Below are positions 7,092 to 17,014 of a stretch of DNA of 64,000 nucleotides, piece by piece. The first letter of the stretch is position 1. Each line of letters opens with the position of its first letter. Made by a program: the position numbers and the translations under genes. Source of the DNA: Bacteroidota bacterium (GTDB lineage: Bacteria > Bacteroidota > Ignavibacteria > UBA10030 > UBA6906); contig JAUQWO010000034.1 of assembly GCA_030835135.1 (NCBI GenBank), positions 1-64,000 on the forward strand, written 5' to 3'. The notes beneath the pieces were generated by a model, which had not been told where the DNA came from, did not search any database, and saw only the letters and a list, made by a program, of their open reading frames with translations.

Positions 7092-8756
7092 GTGTCACGC
7101 GAAACACGCATCCTTCTTCTTATGCACGATCCCACCGACGCGGAGGTGATCGAGATGCAACTGCGGAAGGCGCACATCCGGTGCACCACGCAGCGGGTCG
7201 GCGCGAAGGACCAGTTCCTGAGCGCCGTGCGGTCGGTGACGCCCGATTGCATCATCGCCGATGCCTCGATCCCGCGGCTGGATGTGACCGGCCTGATCGC
7301 GACGGTCCGCAATGAGCACCCCGAGGTCGTCTGGGTATTGCTCACGCCGTCGGGCTCGGAGGAATCGCTGGTCGGCTGGATGAAAGCGGGAGCCAGTGAT
7401 GTGATCACCCGCAAGAACATTCAGCGTATCGGCGCAGCGGTCGCCGATGTGCTCGCGCGTGCTGCAACGCGCGTCGTTCCCGAACCGCCGCCCGCACCTC
7501 CTCCTCCGCCTCCTGTCCATGCACCGGTCACGCCGCCGCCGCCGTCACCGGTGACCGTTGGGCCGCACCAGGGAGACGTGCAGGTGATGCGGGATGTCCT
7601 GGATCATGCCGGGGATCTCATCGCCATGCTCGATGCCCGGGGGACACGGCTCTACAGTAATGCCGCCCACCGTGAGATCCTCGATGCACCGGAACACCTG
7701 CGGGGCACGGTGATGTTCGTCGACGTGCATCCGGAAGACCGTCCGCGCGTCACCGCCGCGTTCCTGGCCGGACTCCGGGAGGGGAAGGATGTGCATTGCT
7801 CCTATCGCCTCATGGACAACCGGGGGGATGTCCGCATGCTGGAATCGTTCGGGACACCCGTCCGCTCCGGCCCGCTGGACGGTCCCCGTGCAGTGGTCGT
7901 CTCGCGCGACATCACGGACCGCTTCCACCGAGAACAGGACCGTGATGCCCTCTTCCAGGCAGTGGGGGCTCTCACGGGAGAGGCATACTTCGTCGGACTT
8001 GTGACCGCGCTGGCGCAGATCCTTCAGGTGCGGTATGTGCTGGTCGCGGAGGCCGTGTATCAGCCCGCCGAACGGGTGCGGTCGCTCGCGTACATCGCCA
8101 ACGGTTCGCTCCTGCCGCAATTCGAGTATGACATCGCCGATACCACCTGCGAGGCCGTGTACGAGAACCGGGAGCCGGTGCACTATCCGGACCGTCTGGC
8201 CGAATTGTTCCCGCGCATGGAAGCACTCGTGACGATGGGCGCGCGCAGCTATCTGGGCGTGCCGCTCCTTTCGTCCACCGGCGTGCCGGTAGGACATGTC
8301 TTCCTCATGGATGACAAGCGGCTTGCGGATGCGGCGCGGGCGACCTGGTTGCTCACCGGGATCGCTCCCCGCACGGCGATGGAGGTCGAACGCTACCGCC
8401 AGGATGTCCTGGTGCGGGCCTCGGAATCCCGTCTGCGCACCATTCTCGAAAGCCTTGCCGCCGGCGTGATCGCGGTCGATCAGCTGAGCATCATCACCTA
8501 TCTGAACGGCCCGGCCGCCGACATGGCTGAACGTGACGGCATGGACGTGATCGGGAAGAACCTTGACGATCTCGTGGAGATTGGCAGTGCATCCGCCGCG
8601 AAGGTCATGTCGGGTGACGACGTTCCCGGCAAACTGGTCACCCGGAACGGGAGCAGGAAGGATGTTGCGGTCCGGGGGCGACAGCTCAAGGACGCTGCAG
8701 GCCGGGTCCACGGGACGATCTATGTCGTACGCCCGGCCGTACGCAATCACAATTGA
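7092..8756 (+). CDS. REC-PAS-GAF-PAS signalling protein without an output domain
   Basis: GTG 7092 follows AAGGAG. The 554-residue product starts with a receiver domain (about 5-120) whose likely phospho-acceptor is D57 in CIIADASIP. Only one N-terminal acidic residue (D13) is present where two are usual, and TRKN replaces the common KP after the lysine. A proline-rich linker (about 130-155) leads to a PAS domain (about 165-280, ending VVVSRDITDR), a GAF domain (about 285-425) and a second PAS (about 435-550). There is no histidine kinase, GGDEF, EAL or DNA-binding part; the stop lies right before uvrB. It may be an adaptor, or the front half of a kinase that lost its catalytic end. The GAF resembles that of the large kinase at 43.6-46.6 kb. 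Confidence 0.75.
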   Translation: MSRETRILLLMHDPTDAEVIEMQLRKAHIRCTTQRVGAKDQFLSAVRSVTPDCIIADASIPRLDVTGLIATVRNEHPEVVWVLLTPSGSEESLVGWMKAGASDVITRKNIQRIGAAVADVLARAATRVVPEPPPAPPPPPPVHAPVTPPPPSPVTVGPHQGDVQVMRDVLDHAGDLIAMLDARGTRLYSNAAHREILDAPEHLRGTVMFVDVHPEDRPRVTAAFLAGLREGKDVHCSYRLMDNRGDVRMLESFGTPVRSGPLDGPRAVVVSRDITDRFHREQDRDALFQAVGALTGEAYFVGLVTALAQILQVRYVLVAEAVYQPAERVRSLAYIANGSLLPQFEYDIADTTCEAVYENREPVHYPDRLAELFPRMEALVTMGARSYLGVPLLSSTGVPVGHVFLMDDKRLADAARATWLLTGIAPRTAMEVERYRQDVLVRASESRLRTILESLAAGVIAVDQLSIITYLNGPAADMAERDGMDVIGKNLDDLVEIGSASAAKVMSGDDVPGKLVTRNGSRKDVAVRGRQLKDAAGRVHGTIYVVRPAVRNHN

Positions 8757-8783
8757 CACCAACGAGGGGAGGACCTGCGGGCG

Positions 8784-10811
8784 ATGGGATATCGATTGCA
8801 TGCGGAGTACCAGCCGTCGGGCGACCAGCCCGAGGCGATCCGTGAACTGACGGCAGGCGTGGTGCGGGGCGACCGCTACCAGACGCTGCTGGGTGTGACG
8901 GGCAGCGGGAAGACGTTCACGATCTCCAATGTGATCGCGCAGACGAACAAGCCCGTCCTCGTGATGTCGCACAACAAGACCCTCGCGGCCCAACTCTACA
9001 GCGAGTTCAAATCCTTCTTCCCGAAGGACCGGGTGGAGTTCTTCATCAGCTATTACGATTACTACCAGCCCGAAGCGTACGTTCCCACCACCGATACCTA
9101 CATCGCGAAGGATGCGTCCACGAATGATGAGATCGACCGTCTCCGTCTGCGGGCGACGAGTGCCCTGCTGAGCGGGGACACGAACGTGATCGTGGTGGCG
9201 TCGGTGAGCTGCATCTATGGCATCGGCGCACCCGAGGAGTGGGCGAGTCAGATCGTGATCGTACGGAAGGGGGAGAAGCTGGACAGGAACACCCTCCTCC
9301 GCAAGTTGCTGAATATCTTCTATACACGCAATGACTTCGAGTTCGTGCGCGGCACGATGCGTGTGCGGGGCGATGTTGTGGAGGTGATCCCCGCATCCGA
9401 GAACGAAGAAGCCATCCGCATCGCCTTCTTCGGTGATGAGATCGAGAAGATCTCCTATATCAACAGGGTCGATGGTGCGGTGCTCGGGGAGGCCGAATAT
9501 GAGGTGATCTATCCGGCGAAGCAATTCGTCACCTCGCGCGAGACGTTGAACCGTGCCATCAAGGGGATCGAGGTGGAGCTGGAGGAACGGCTCGCGGAAT
9601 TACGACAGCTGGGGAAGCTGCTCGAGGCCCAGCGGCTCGAACAGCGCACACGGTTCGACCTGGAGATGATGCGGGAGGTGGGCTACTGCTCCGGGATCGA
9701 AAACTACTCACGCCACATCGCAGGCCGCCCGCCGGGGTCACGTCCGGCGTGCCTCATTGATTACTTCCCGAAGGACTATCTCGTGGTGATCGATGAATCC
9801 CACGTGACAGTTCCGCAGATCGGCGCGATGTACTACGGCGACCGGTCGCGAAAGGCCACGCTGGTCGAGCACGGGTTCCGCCTGCCGTCGGCACTGGACA
9901 ACCGGCCGCTGACCTTCGATGAGTGGGAAGGGATGGTCCCCCAGGTGATCTTTGTGAGCGCGACGCCGGCGGACTACGAACTGCAGAAGTCGGCCGGCGT
10001 GATCGTGGAACAGGTCATCCGGCCTACCGGGCTGGTGGATCCTGAGGTCGAGATCCGTCCGGTGAAGAACCAGATCGACGATCTGATCGCCGAGGTCCGC
10101 GCACGCGCGGTCCTGAAAGAACGCACGCTGGTCACGACCCTGACCAAACGGATGGCGGAGGACCTGACCGAATACATGGTGGATATCGGCGTGAAGGTCC
10201 GTTACATCCACTCCGAAGTGGATGCGCTGGCACGGGTGGAGATCCTGCGCGATCTCCGGCTCGGCGATTTCGACGTGCTCGTCGGGGTGAACCTGCTCCG
10301 GGAGGGGCTGGACCTGCCCGAGGTTTCGCTGGTCGCGATCCTGGACGCGGACAAGGAGGGCTTTCTGCGCTCGGAGCGTTCGCTGATCCAGACCGCCGGG
10401 AGGACCGCCCGCAACGTCCGTGGCAGGGTGATCATGTATGCCGATACGGTCACCGGCTCCATGCAACGGATGCTGGATGAAACGAGGCGGCGCCGCGAAA
10501 AGCAACTCGCGTACAACGTCGAGCACAACATTTCACCCACCACGGTGTACAAGAGCATCAATGAGGTCCTGGCGGCGACGGCCGTGGCTGATGTGAAGGC
10601 GCAGCGCGACGCGCGGCGGGAGCGGGCGAAGATGCCGAAGGTCGCAGAGCAGGTCATCCGGTACCTGACCACCGAGCAGCGGTCCGATCTCCTCGAGGAA
10701 TTGAAGGCGGAGATGGAGAAGGCGGCGAAGGACCTCGAATTCGAGCGGGCGGCCGACCTGCGCGACGAGATCGAGAAGCTCGAAGCGATGGACGGTCCCG
10801 CAAAAAAATAG
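8784..10811 (+). CDS. uvrB: Excinuclease ABC subunit B
   Basis: UvrB is the damage-verifying helicase-like subunit of nucleotide excision repair; it takes DNA from UvrA2 and recruits UvrC. The 675-residue length is normal. Walker A is GVTGSGKT (37-44). The beta-hairpin that clamps DNA appears as [12 protein letters not shown]. The C-terminal helicase motifs include [13 protein letters not shown] and QTAGRTARN, and the protein ends in the UVR motif that binds UvrC ([17 protein letters not shown]). A GGGGAGG ribosome site lies upstream of the ATG. uvrA and uvrC are not in the window. Confidence 0.98.
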   Translation: MGYRLHAEYQPSGDQPEAIRELTAGVVRGDRYQTLLGVTGSGKTFTISNVIAQTNKPVLVMSHNKTLAAQLYSEFKSFFPKDRVEFFISYYDYYQPEAYVPTTDTYIAKDASTNDEIDRLRLRATSALLSGDTNVIVVASVSCIYGIGAPEEWASQIVIVRKGEKLDRNTLLRKLLNIFYTRNDFEFVRGTMRVRGDVVEVIPASENEEAIRIAFFGDEIEKISYINRVDGAVLGEAEYEVIYPAKQFVTSRETLNRAIKGIEVELEERLAELRQLGKLLEAQRLEQRTRFDLEMMREVGYCSGIENYSRHIAGRPPGSRPACLIDYFPKDYLVVIDESHVTVPQIGAMYYGDRSRKATLVEHGFRLPSALDNRPLTFDEWEGMVPQVIFVSATPADYELQKSAGVIVEQVIRPTGLVDPEVEIRPVKNQIDDLIAEVRARAVLKERTLVTTLTKRMAEDLTEYMVDIGVKVRYIHSEVDALARVEILRDLRLGDFDVLVGVNLLREGLDLPEVSLVAILDADKEGFLRSERSLIQTAGRTARNVRGRVIMYADTVTGSMQRMLDETRRRREKQLAYNVEHNISPTTVYKSINEVLAATAVADVKAQRDARRERAKMPKVAEQVIRYLTTEQRSDLLEELKAEMEKAAKDLEFERAADLRDEIEKLEAMDGPAKK

Positions 10812-10880
10812 CCGGACGGACGATTCGGAAAGTCCGCCCCGTGTGTGTAGCTGTGGTGTTCACGCAAAGAGGTGTCCACC

Positions 10881-11594
10881 ATGGCTCCCGGGTTTCCGTG
10901 GTCCGCTGCATTCCGGAATTTCATCTTCCCTCCGTCCTGTTTCGCGTGCGGGACCCTTCTCGACCATCATCGTGATCTGCTGTGTGCCGGTTGCCAGGCG
11001 AGGGTCCGCCCGGTGACCCCCTCCGATCCGCTGTATATTCTTGCGCATGCCCGGCTCTGTCAGGATGGTCTGTGTGCGGGACTCCTGGCGCTGTATCATT
11101 TTGCGTCCGGCGGTCCGGTGCAGGATCTGGTGCATGCATTGAAATATGGGGGGCTGACGGGCGTCGGGAGAGAGCTCGGTTCCCGGCTTGGGACACAGGC
11201 ATACAGGATGCCGTGGATGACCGATGTGGATCTCATCGTTCCGCTCCCCTTGTACCGTTCCAAGCAGAGAGAGCGGGGGTATAATCAGGCCGAGAGCATC
11301 GCCCGGGGGATCGGGGGAGTGGTGGGTCGGCCGGTGTCGGTTCGGGTTGCGTGCCGGACCCGCTGGACCGATTCACAGACGACCCTGGGATACACAGCCA
11401 GGCAGCTGAATGTGCAGGGCGCTTTCGAGGTACCACCCTCGAAAACTGCCCGATTGAAAGGCAAAACGGTGTTGCTGGTCGATGACGTCGTTACGACCGG
11501 GGCGACGACCCGTGCGTGTGCGGCAGCCCTGCGCGCGGGAGGAGCCGGGGCGGTCATTGTTGTCGCCGTGGCCCTCGCGGAGCAGTTACCTTGA
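10881..11594 (+). CDS. comF: ComF/GntX-family phosphoribosyltransferase-like protein
   Basis: I use ATG 10881 because AGAGG lies 8 nt upstream; an in-frame GTG at 10872 is less well placed. The 237-residue protein opens with a short zinc-ribbon (CFACG ... CAGC). It continues with the family block LVHALKYGG, then VPLPLYRSKQRERGYNQAE, and ends in a type I phosphoribosyltransferase loop VLLVDDVVTTGATT. Members such as ComFC take part in natural DNA uptake in some bacteria, but many copies have no proven role. No other competence gene is adjacent, so uptake is not implied here. The stop codon overlaps the -35 box of the gap promoter. Confidence 0.88.
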   Translation: MAPGFPWSAAFRNFIFPPSCFACGTLLDHHRDLLCAGCQARVRPVTPSDPLYILAHARLCQDGLCAGLLALYHFASGGPVQDLVHALKYGGLTGVGRELGSRLGTQAYRMPWMTDVDLIVPLPLYRSKQRERGYNQAESIARGIGGVVGRPVSVRVACRTRWTDSQTTLGYTARQLNVQGAFEVPPSKTARLKGKTVLLVDDVVTTGATTRACAAALRAGGAGAVIVVAVALAEQLP

Positions 11595-11619
11595 CAATGG
11601 TCCCGAACGTTGCTAAATT
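11591..11619 (+). promoter_or_regulatory. Strong promoter of gap
   Basis: TTGACA (11591-11596, a perfect -35 box), 17 bp, TAAATT (11614-11619). The predicted leader is about 68 nt and ends in AGGAGG 8 nt before ATG 11694. This is the strongest promoter plus ribosome-site combination in the window, as expected for a glycolytic gene. Confidence 0.75.
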
Positions 11620-11621
11620 AA

Positions 11622-12686
<1,065 letters not shown>

Positions 12687-12704
12687 TCCATCCATGACGA
12701 TGCT

Positions 12705-12750
12705 GCGGCTGCCGGGCCCTTCGCGGGGCGCGGTAGCCGCACTTTTTTTT
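12705..12750 (+). terminator. Intrinsic terminator between gap and pgk
   Basis: The stem pairs 12705-12719 with 12726-12740 (one G-T wobble, one G-G mismatch) around a 6-nt loop, followed by AC and eight T (12743-12750). It ends only 22 nt before the pgk start, so readthrough past this hairpin, or a promoter inside it, must feed pgk. Confidence 0.8.
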
Positions 12751-12771
12751 GAACCCAAGGAACCACTGACC

Positions 12772-13968
12772 ATGACAACGAAGACGATCGATGATATCGC
12801 CCTTGCGGGCAAGAAAGTACTCGTCCGCGTGGACTTCAACGTGCCGATGACGCCAGACCTCAAGGTGTCCGACGACAAACGCATCGTTGAATCGCTGCCC
12901 ACGATCACAAAGCTCCTCTCCTCGGGCGCCGCCGTGATCCTCATGAGCCATCTCGGCCGCCCGAAAGGGAAGCCGACCCCGGAATTCTCGCTGAAGCCGG
13001 TCGCGCAGCATCTCGGATCGCTCCTGAAGACCGATGTGAAGTTCGCCGACGATTGCGTCGGCCGGCCCGCCCGTGCGGCGGTCGATGCGCTCCAGCCCGG
13101 ACAGGTGCTCCTGCTGGAGAACCTCCGCTTCCATGCCGAGGAAGAGAAGAACGTCGAGGAGTTCGCGAAGGAACTCGCCTCGCTCGGCGATGTGTATGTG
13201 AACGATGCGTTCGGTACCGCCCATCGTGCCCACGCGTCGACCGAAGGCGTGACGCGGTTCGTGAAGCCGTCCGTCGCCGGCTATCTGATGCGGAAAGAGA
13301 TCGACTATCTCGGCCGAGCGGTCGCGAACCCCGCCCGCCCGTACATGGCGATCCTCGGCGGCGCGAAGATCTCCGGCAAGATCGACGTGATCCAGAACCT
13401 CATGCCGAAGGTCGATGCCCTCGTGATCGGCGGCGGCATGGCGTTCACGTTCTTCGCCGCACAGGGCATGGAAGTTGGCGACTCTCTCGTTGAACAGGAG
13501 AAGCTCGGGCTGGCCCGGGAGATCCTGGAAGCGGCGAAGAGCAAGAACAAGCGGCTGATCCTGCCGGTGGACTGCGTGATCGCCGACAAGTTCGACAATG
13601 AAGCCAAGCGGCGCATGGTGCCGGTGAATCAGATCCCCGCCGGGTGGCGCGGTCTGGACATCGGTCCTGAGACCGTGAAGATCATCAGCATGGAACTCCG
13701 TCGCGCGAAGACCATCGTGTGGAACGGCCCGATGGGCGTGTTCGAGATGCCGAACTTCGCGAACGGCACGCTGGAGATCGCAAAGCTCCTCGCCGAAGTG
13801 ACGAAGAGCGGTGCGGTGACGATCGTGGGTGGCGGCGATTCCGCCGCGGCGATCGCCCAGGCGGGCTTCGAGACGGCTGTCTCCCATGTGTCCACCGGCG
13901 GCGGTGCCTCCCTCGAGTTCCTCGAAGGGAAGATGCTCCCCGGCCTGGCCGCACTCGACACGAAGTGA
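12772..13968 (+). CDS. pgk: Phosphoglycerate kinase
   Basis: Phosphoglycerate kinase makes ATP and 3-phosphoglycerate from the product of the preceding gap gene. I place the start at ATG 12772 ([13 protein letters not shown]), preceded by AAGGA; upstream in-frame sequence is the terminator, not protein. The product has 398 residues, as usual. The signature [11 protein letters not shown] is at about 15-25, with the substrate loop [10 protein letters not shown], then [13 protein letters not shown], and the C-terminal nucleotide loop [10 protein letters not shown] followed by [13 protein letters not shown]. All conserved blocks are intact. Confidence 0.98.
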   Translation: MTTKTIDDIALAGKKVLVRVDFNVPMTPDLKVSDDKRIVESLPTITKLLSSGAAVILMSHLGRPKGKPTPEFSLKPVAQHLGSLLKTDVKFADDCVGRPARAAVDALQPGQVLLLENLRFHAEEEKNVEEFAKELASLGDVYVNDAFGTAHRAHASTEGVTRFVKPSVAGYLMRKEIDYLGRAVANPARPYMAILGGAKISGKIDVIQNLMPKVDALVIGGGMAFTFFAAQGMEVGDSLVEQEKLGLAREILEAAKSKNKRLILPVDCVIADKFDNEAKRRMVPVNQIPAGWRGLDIGPETVKIISMELRRAKTIVWNGPMGVFEMPNFANGTLEIAKLLAEVTKSGAVTIVGGGDSAAAIAQAGFETAVSHVSTGGGASLEFLEGKMLPGLAALDTK

Positions 13969-14019
13969 ACCATTCACGCCGCGGTGGTGTTGTCACCGTA
14001 GCCAAGGAGGAGCAGAACG

Positions 14020-14955
14020 ATGTCGTCGTACGGATCCATGCGGTCCGGTTCCTATTACCGCCCCGCGTTCTTCGGGGGATTCAGTATGTTCCCGCCGGTG
14101 ATCAAGGCTCTGATCATCAGCAACGCCGTCATTCTGCTCCTCCTGAAGTATGTTCTCGCCCCCCTGACGATCGGGGGGCACTATGTCTTCCAGGACCTGA
14201 CCAACATCCTTGCCCTGCATGGTCTTGGTTCGCCCTCCTTCTGGCCGTGGCAGTTCGCCACATACATGTTCCTTCACGCGGACTTCCTCCACCTGCTGTT
14301 CAACATGCTGGCGTTGTGGATGTTCGGCATGGAGATGGAGAATGCCTGGGGGTCGAAGAAGTTCCTGATCTTCTACATGGTGTGCGGCATCGGCGCCGGG
14401 GTCGTGGATTTCCTCATGGCCCCGCTGATCGGACATATGGGCGGGACCGTCGGCGCCTCGGGTGCGGTGTTCGGCGTGATGATCGCGTTCGCGATGCTCT
14501 TCCCCGACCGGCCCATCTATGTCTATTTCCTCTTCCCCGTCCGCGCGAAATATCTCGTGGCATTCTGGATCGGCGCGGAAGTGCTGAATGGAGTCCTCGG
14601 CACGGAGAATGGCGTTGCCCATTTCGCCCATCTCGGTGGGGCATTCGTGGGCTTCCTGTACATGGCCGTCGATCTTGGCATGATCCCGCTCCGCGAATGG
14701 ACGATCGGCTTCCGGGGCGAAGAATCGTTGCCGTTCTCCGGCAGCGGGCGTGCGCGGAAGACCACCGGTGACGAAGTGCGTGACGCGAAGTTCTACGATA
14801 TCTCAACAGGGAAACCCGTGGGACCGAAGGACAAAGGCCAGGTCGATCAGGAAGTGATCGATGCCATCCTGGACAAGATCAGCACCGGCGGCTACCAGAG
14901 CCTGTCCGAAGAGGAAAAACGGATCCTGAACGAAGCAAGCAGACGGATGCACTGA
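14020..14955 (+). CDS. Rhomboid-family intramembrane serine protease
   Basis: A 311-residue protein with six or so membrane helices. Rhomboids cleave single-pass membrane proteins inside the bilayer with a serine-histidine dyad. The serine lies in VGASGAVFGV and the histidine in AHFAHLGGAFVGF. Upstream helices carry the conserved FLHADFLHLLFNMLALW. The last 80 residues are a soluble tail rich in charged residues, ending in a helical EVIDAILDKISTGGY...LSEEEKRILNEASRR segment like those seen in many Bacteroidota-type rhomboids. The ribosome site AAGGAGGAG is strong. It lies 5 bp before ispG, so the two are probably cotranscribed. Substrates unknown. Confidence 0.9.
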   Translation: MSSYGSMRSGSYYRPAFFGGFSMFPPVIKALIISNAVILLLLKYVLAPLTIGGHYVFQDLTNILALHGLGSPSFWPWQFATYMFLHADFLHLLFNMLALWMFGMEMENAWGSKKFLIFYMVCGIGAGVVDFLMAPLIGHMGGTVGASGAVFGVMIAFAMLFPDRPIYVYFLFPVRAKYLVAFWIGAEVLNGVLGTENGVAHFAHLGGAFVGFLYMAVDLGMIPLREWTIGFRGEESLPFSGSGRARKTTGDEVRDAKFYDISTGKPVGPKDKGQVDQEVIDAILDKISTGGYQSLSEEEKRILNEASRRMH

Positions 14956-14960
14956 GCGGA

Positions 14961-16094
14961 ATGGAGCATATGGAGATCCCAGTGACGAACCTGGCGGCGG
15001 TCACGCCCGGAACCGAAGAGACGAAATTCAGCGCACTGCGGCGTGCGACCCGCCGCGTGCTCGTGGGCGGCATCGCGATCGGCGGCGGCGCGCCGCTGTC
15101 CGTGCAGACGATGACCAAGACCAAGACCGCTGATGTGGCGGGGACCGTCGCACAGATCGTGGGTGCGGCCGAGGCCGGGTGCGATATCGTGCGCGTGACG
15201 GTGAACGAGAAGGAAGCCGCCGAAGCCATGGCGGCGATCGTGAAGCAGTCGCCCATCCCGGTGGTGGCCGACATCCACTTCAATCACATCTTCGCCCTGA
15301 AGGCGATCGAAGCCGGCGTCGCCAAGGTGCGCATCAACCCCGGTAATATCGGGAGCAAGGAGCGCATCCGTGAGGTGCTCACGGCGGCGAAGGACCGCGG
15401 GATCCCGATCCGCATCGGCGTCAATTCCGGTTCGCTCGAAGAAGACATCCTCGAGAAGCATGGATATCCGACCGCCGAAGCGCTGTTCGAGAGCGCGATG
15501 CGCCATGTCGGGATCTGCGATGAGTTCGGGTTCCGCGATGTCGTGATCTCGGTGAAGTCCACCGACGTCCGACTCATGATCGAGGCCTACCGCCTCGTGG
15601 CCCGGCGCACCGATATCCCGCTGCACCTGGGCGTCACCGAGGCGGGCACCACGAAGATCGGCACGATCAAGTCGGCAGTGGGCATCGGCACACTCCTCGC
15701 AGAAGGCATCGGCGATACCATCCGGGTGTCCCTGACCGATGACCCCGTGAAGGAAGTGGAGGTCGGTAAGGAGATCCTGCGCACGCTGGGCCTCGCCACA
15801 CGCAACGTGGAACTCATCGCGTGCCCGACCTGCGGGCGGCTGGAAGTGGATCTGTTCGGCATCATGGCAGAACTGGAGAAGCGTCTGGAGGGAGTGAAGA
15901 AACCGGTGAAGATCGCCGTGCTGGGATGCGTGGTCAACGGCCCCGGCGAGGCGAGCGAGGCCGATATCGGCATCGCGGCAGGGAAAGGCGTCGGCATCCT
16001 GTACCGGAAGGGCGAGGTCGTCCGCAAGGTGAAGGAGTCCGAGATCGTTGATGTGATCGTGGAAGAGGTCGCCAGGTTCACGCCTGCTACGTAG
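14961..16094 (+). CDS. ispG: (E)-4-hydroxy-3-methylbut-2-enyl-diphosphate synthase
   Basis: IspG is the iron-sulfur enzyme that reduces MEcPP to HMBPP in the MEP isoprenoid pathway. The 377-residue form is the ordinary bacterial type, with the TIM barrel (VQTMTKTKTADV, VADIHFNH, VRINPGNIG) and the C-terminal Fe-S domain holding CPTCGR and GCVVNGPGE. The start is uncertain: ATG 14961 is used here, but ATG 14970 and GTG 14982 (GGAG 6 nt upstream) are in frame, and the first residues are not conserved. ispD of the same pathway lies 26 kb away. Two strong hairpins follow the stop. Confidence 0.96.
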   Translation: MEHMEIPVTNLAAVTPGTEETKFSALRRATRRVLVGGIAIGGGAPLSVQTMTKTKTADVAGTVAQIVGAAEAGCDIVRVTVNEKEAAEAMAAIVKQSPIPVVADIHFNHIFALKAIEAGVAKVRINPGNIGSKERIREVLTAAKDRGIPIRIGVNSGSLEEDILEKHGYPTAEALFESAMRHVGICDEFGFRDVVISVKSTDVRLMIEAYRLVARRTDIPLHLGVTEAGTTKIGTIKSAVGIGTLLAEGIGDTIRVSLTDDPVKEVEVGKEILRTLGLATRNVELIACPTCGRLEVDLFGIMAELEKRLEGVKKPVKIAVLGCVVNGPGEASEADIGIAAGKGVGILYRKGEVVRKVKESEIVDVIVEEVARFTPAT

Positions 16095-16097
16095 TGC

Positions 16098-16179
16098 CAC
16101 TCCAACTGATGTTGCCAAACGAAGTGCAGGCAACATCACCGTTGGAGTGAGCATCCCGCCACGATCTTCGTGGCGGGAT
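16098..16179. repeat. Two consecutive perfect or near-perfect hairpins between ispG and the YmdB-like gene
   Basis: First hairpin: CACTCCAAC (16098-16106) pairs with GTTGGAGTG (16141-16149), and GATGTTGCC (16108-16116) pairs with GGCAACATC (16129-16137), with a 12-nt loop and a small asymmetric bulge. Second hairpin: 12 perfect pairs, 16153-16164 with 16168-16179, with a 3-nt loop. Neither is followed by a T-run, so they are not ordinary intrinsic terminators. Confidence 0.75.
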
Positions 16180-16225
16180 CAGGCAATCATATGCAGGGAC
16201 GCATCATTCTTCACCTCCGGACAAC

Positions 16226-17008
16226 ATGAACATACTTTTCATCGGTGATATCGTCGGGACCCCCGGCCTCGAGATCGCGGAGACGCTCGTCCCGGGACTC
16301 ATCAAGAAACATGATGTCGATCTGCTGATCGTCAACGGCGAGAACGTCACCGAAGGCAAGGGCATCGCCGAGGAACATGCGAAACGCATCTTCGCACTCG
16401 GCGCGCACGTCATCACCACGGGCAACCATGTGTGGGACCGGTGGGACAGCCGCAAGGTGCTCGGCTCGGACCGCCGCATCCTTCGCCCCCTGAATTACCC
16501 CCGGGACAATGGCGGGAACGGGTTCATCGTCGTGGATCTCGGCGAGAAGGGGAAGGCCGGCGTCCTGAACATCCAGGGCCGGGTGTACATGCAGGCCATC
16601 GACGATCCGTTCCGGTCCGCCGAATGGGCGGTCGGGAAGATCCAGGAAGAGACCAGGATCGTGTTCGTCGATTTCCACGCCGATGCAACGGCGGAGAAGA
16701 TGGCGATGGGGTGGTTCCTGGACGGGAGGGTCACGGCGGTGGCCGGGACACATACACACACCCCCACCGGCGACAAGCGCATCCTTCCGCGGGGCACAGC
16801 GTTCATCACGGACGTCGGCATGACCGGTCCGTACGACTCGGTGCTGGGGATGAAGAAGGAAGCGGCGTTGAAACGCCTTGTCCTGGGGACCCCGCACAAG
16901 TACGAGGTGGCCAGCAACGACGTCCGGCTCTGTGGCCTGCTGGTGAAGGCGGATCCCGCCACCGGCAAGGCCCTTGCCGCGGAACATATCATCTTCCCAG
17001 CCTTCTGA
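16226..17008 (+). CDS. ymdB: YmdB-like metallophosphoesterase (TIGR00282 type)
   Basis: A 260-residue cytoplasmic phosphoesterase. The dimetal site is built from FIGDIVGTPG (aspartate), VNGENVTEGKG (asparagine, glutamate), TTGNHVWD (asparagine, histidine), FHADATAEK and GTHTHTPTGD. These motifs match the family of Bacillus YmdB, which hydrolyses cyclic nucleotides (2',3'-cAMP in vitro) and influences RNA levels and development there. The family is often found beside recA/rny or folD-type genes; here folD follows after 6 bp, so cotranscription is likely. Physiological substrate in this organism is unknown. Confidence 0.9.
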   Translation: MNILFIGDIVGTPGLEIAETLVPGLIKKHDVDLLIVNGENVTEGKGIAEEHAKRIFALGAHVITTGNHVWDRWDSRKVLGSDRRILRPLNYPRDNGGNGFIVVDLGEKGKAGVLNIQGRVYMQAIDDPFRSAEWAVGKIQEETRIVFVDFHADATAEKMAMGWFLDGRVTAVAGTHTHTPTGDKRILPRGTAFITDVGMTGPYDSVLGMKKEAALKRLVLGTPHKYEVASNDVRLCGLLVKADPATGKALAAEHIIFPAF

Positions 17009-17014
17009 GGACCC

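Noticed and set aside
10872-10880. Upstream GTG start for the ComF-like gene
   Set aside because: The GTG overlaps the AGAGG ribosome site that suits ATG 10881.
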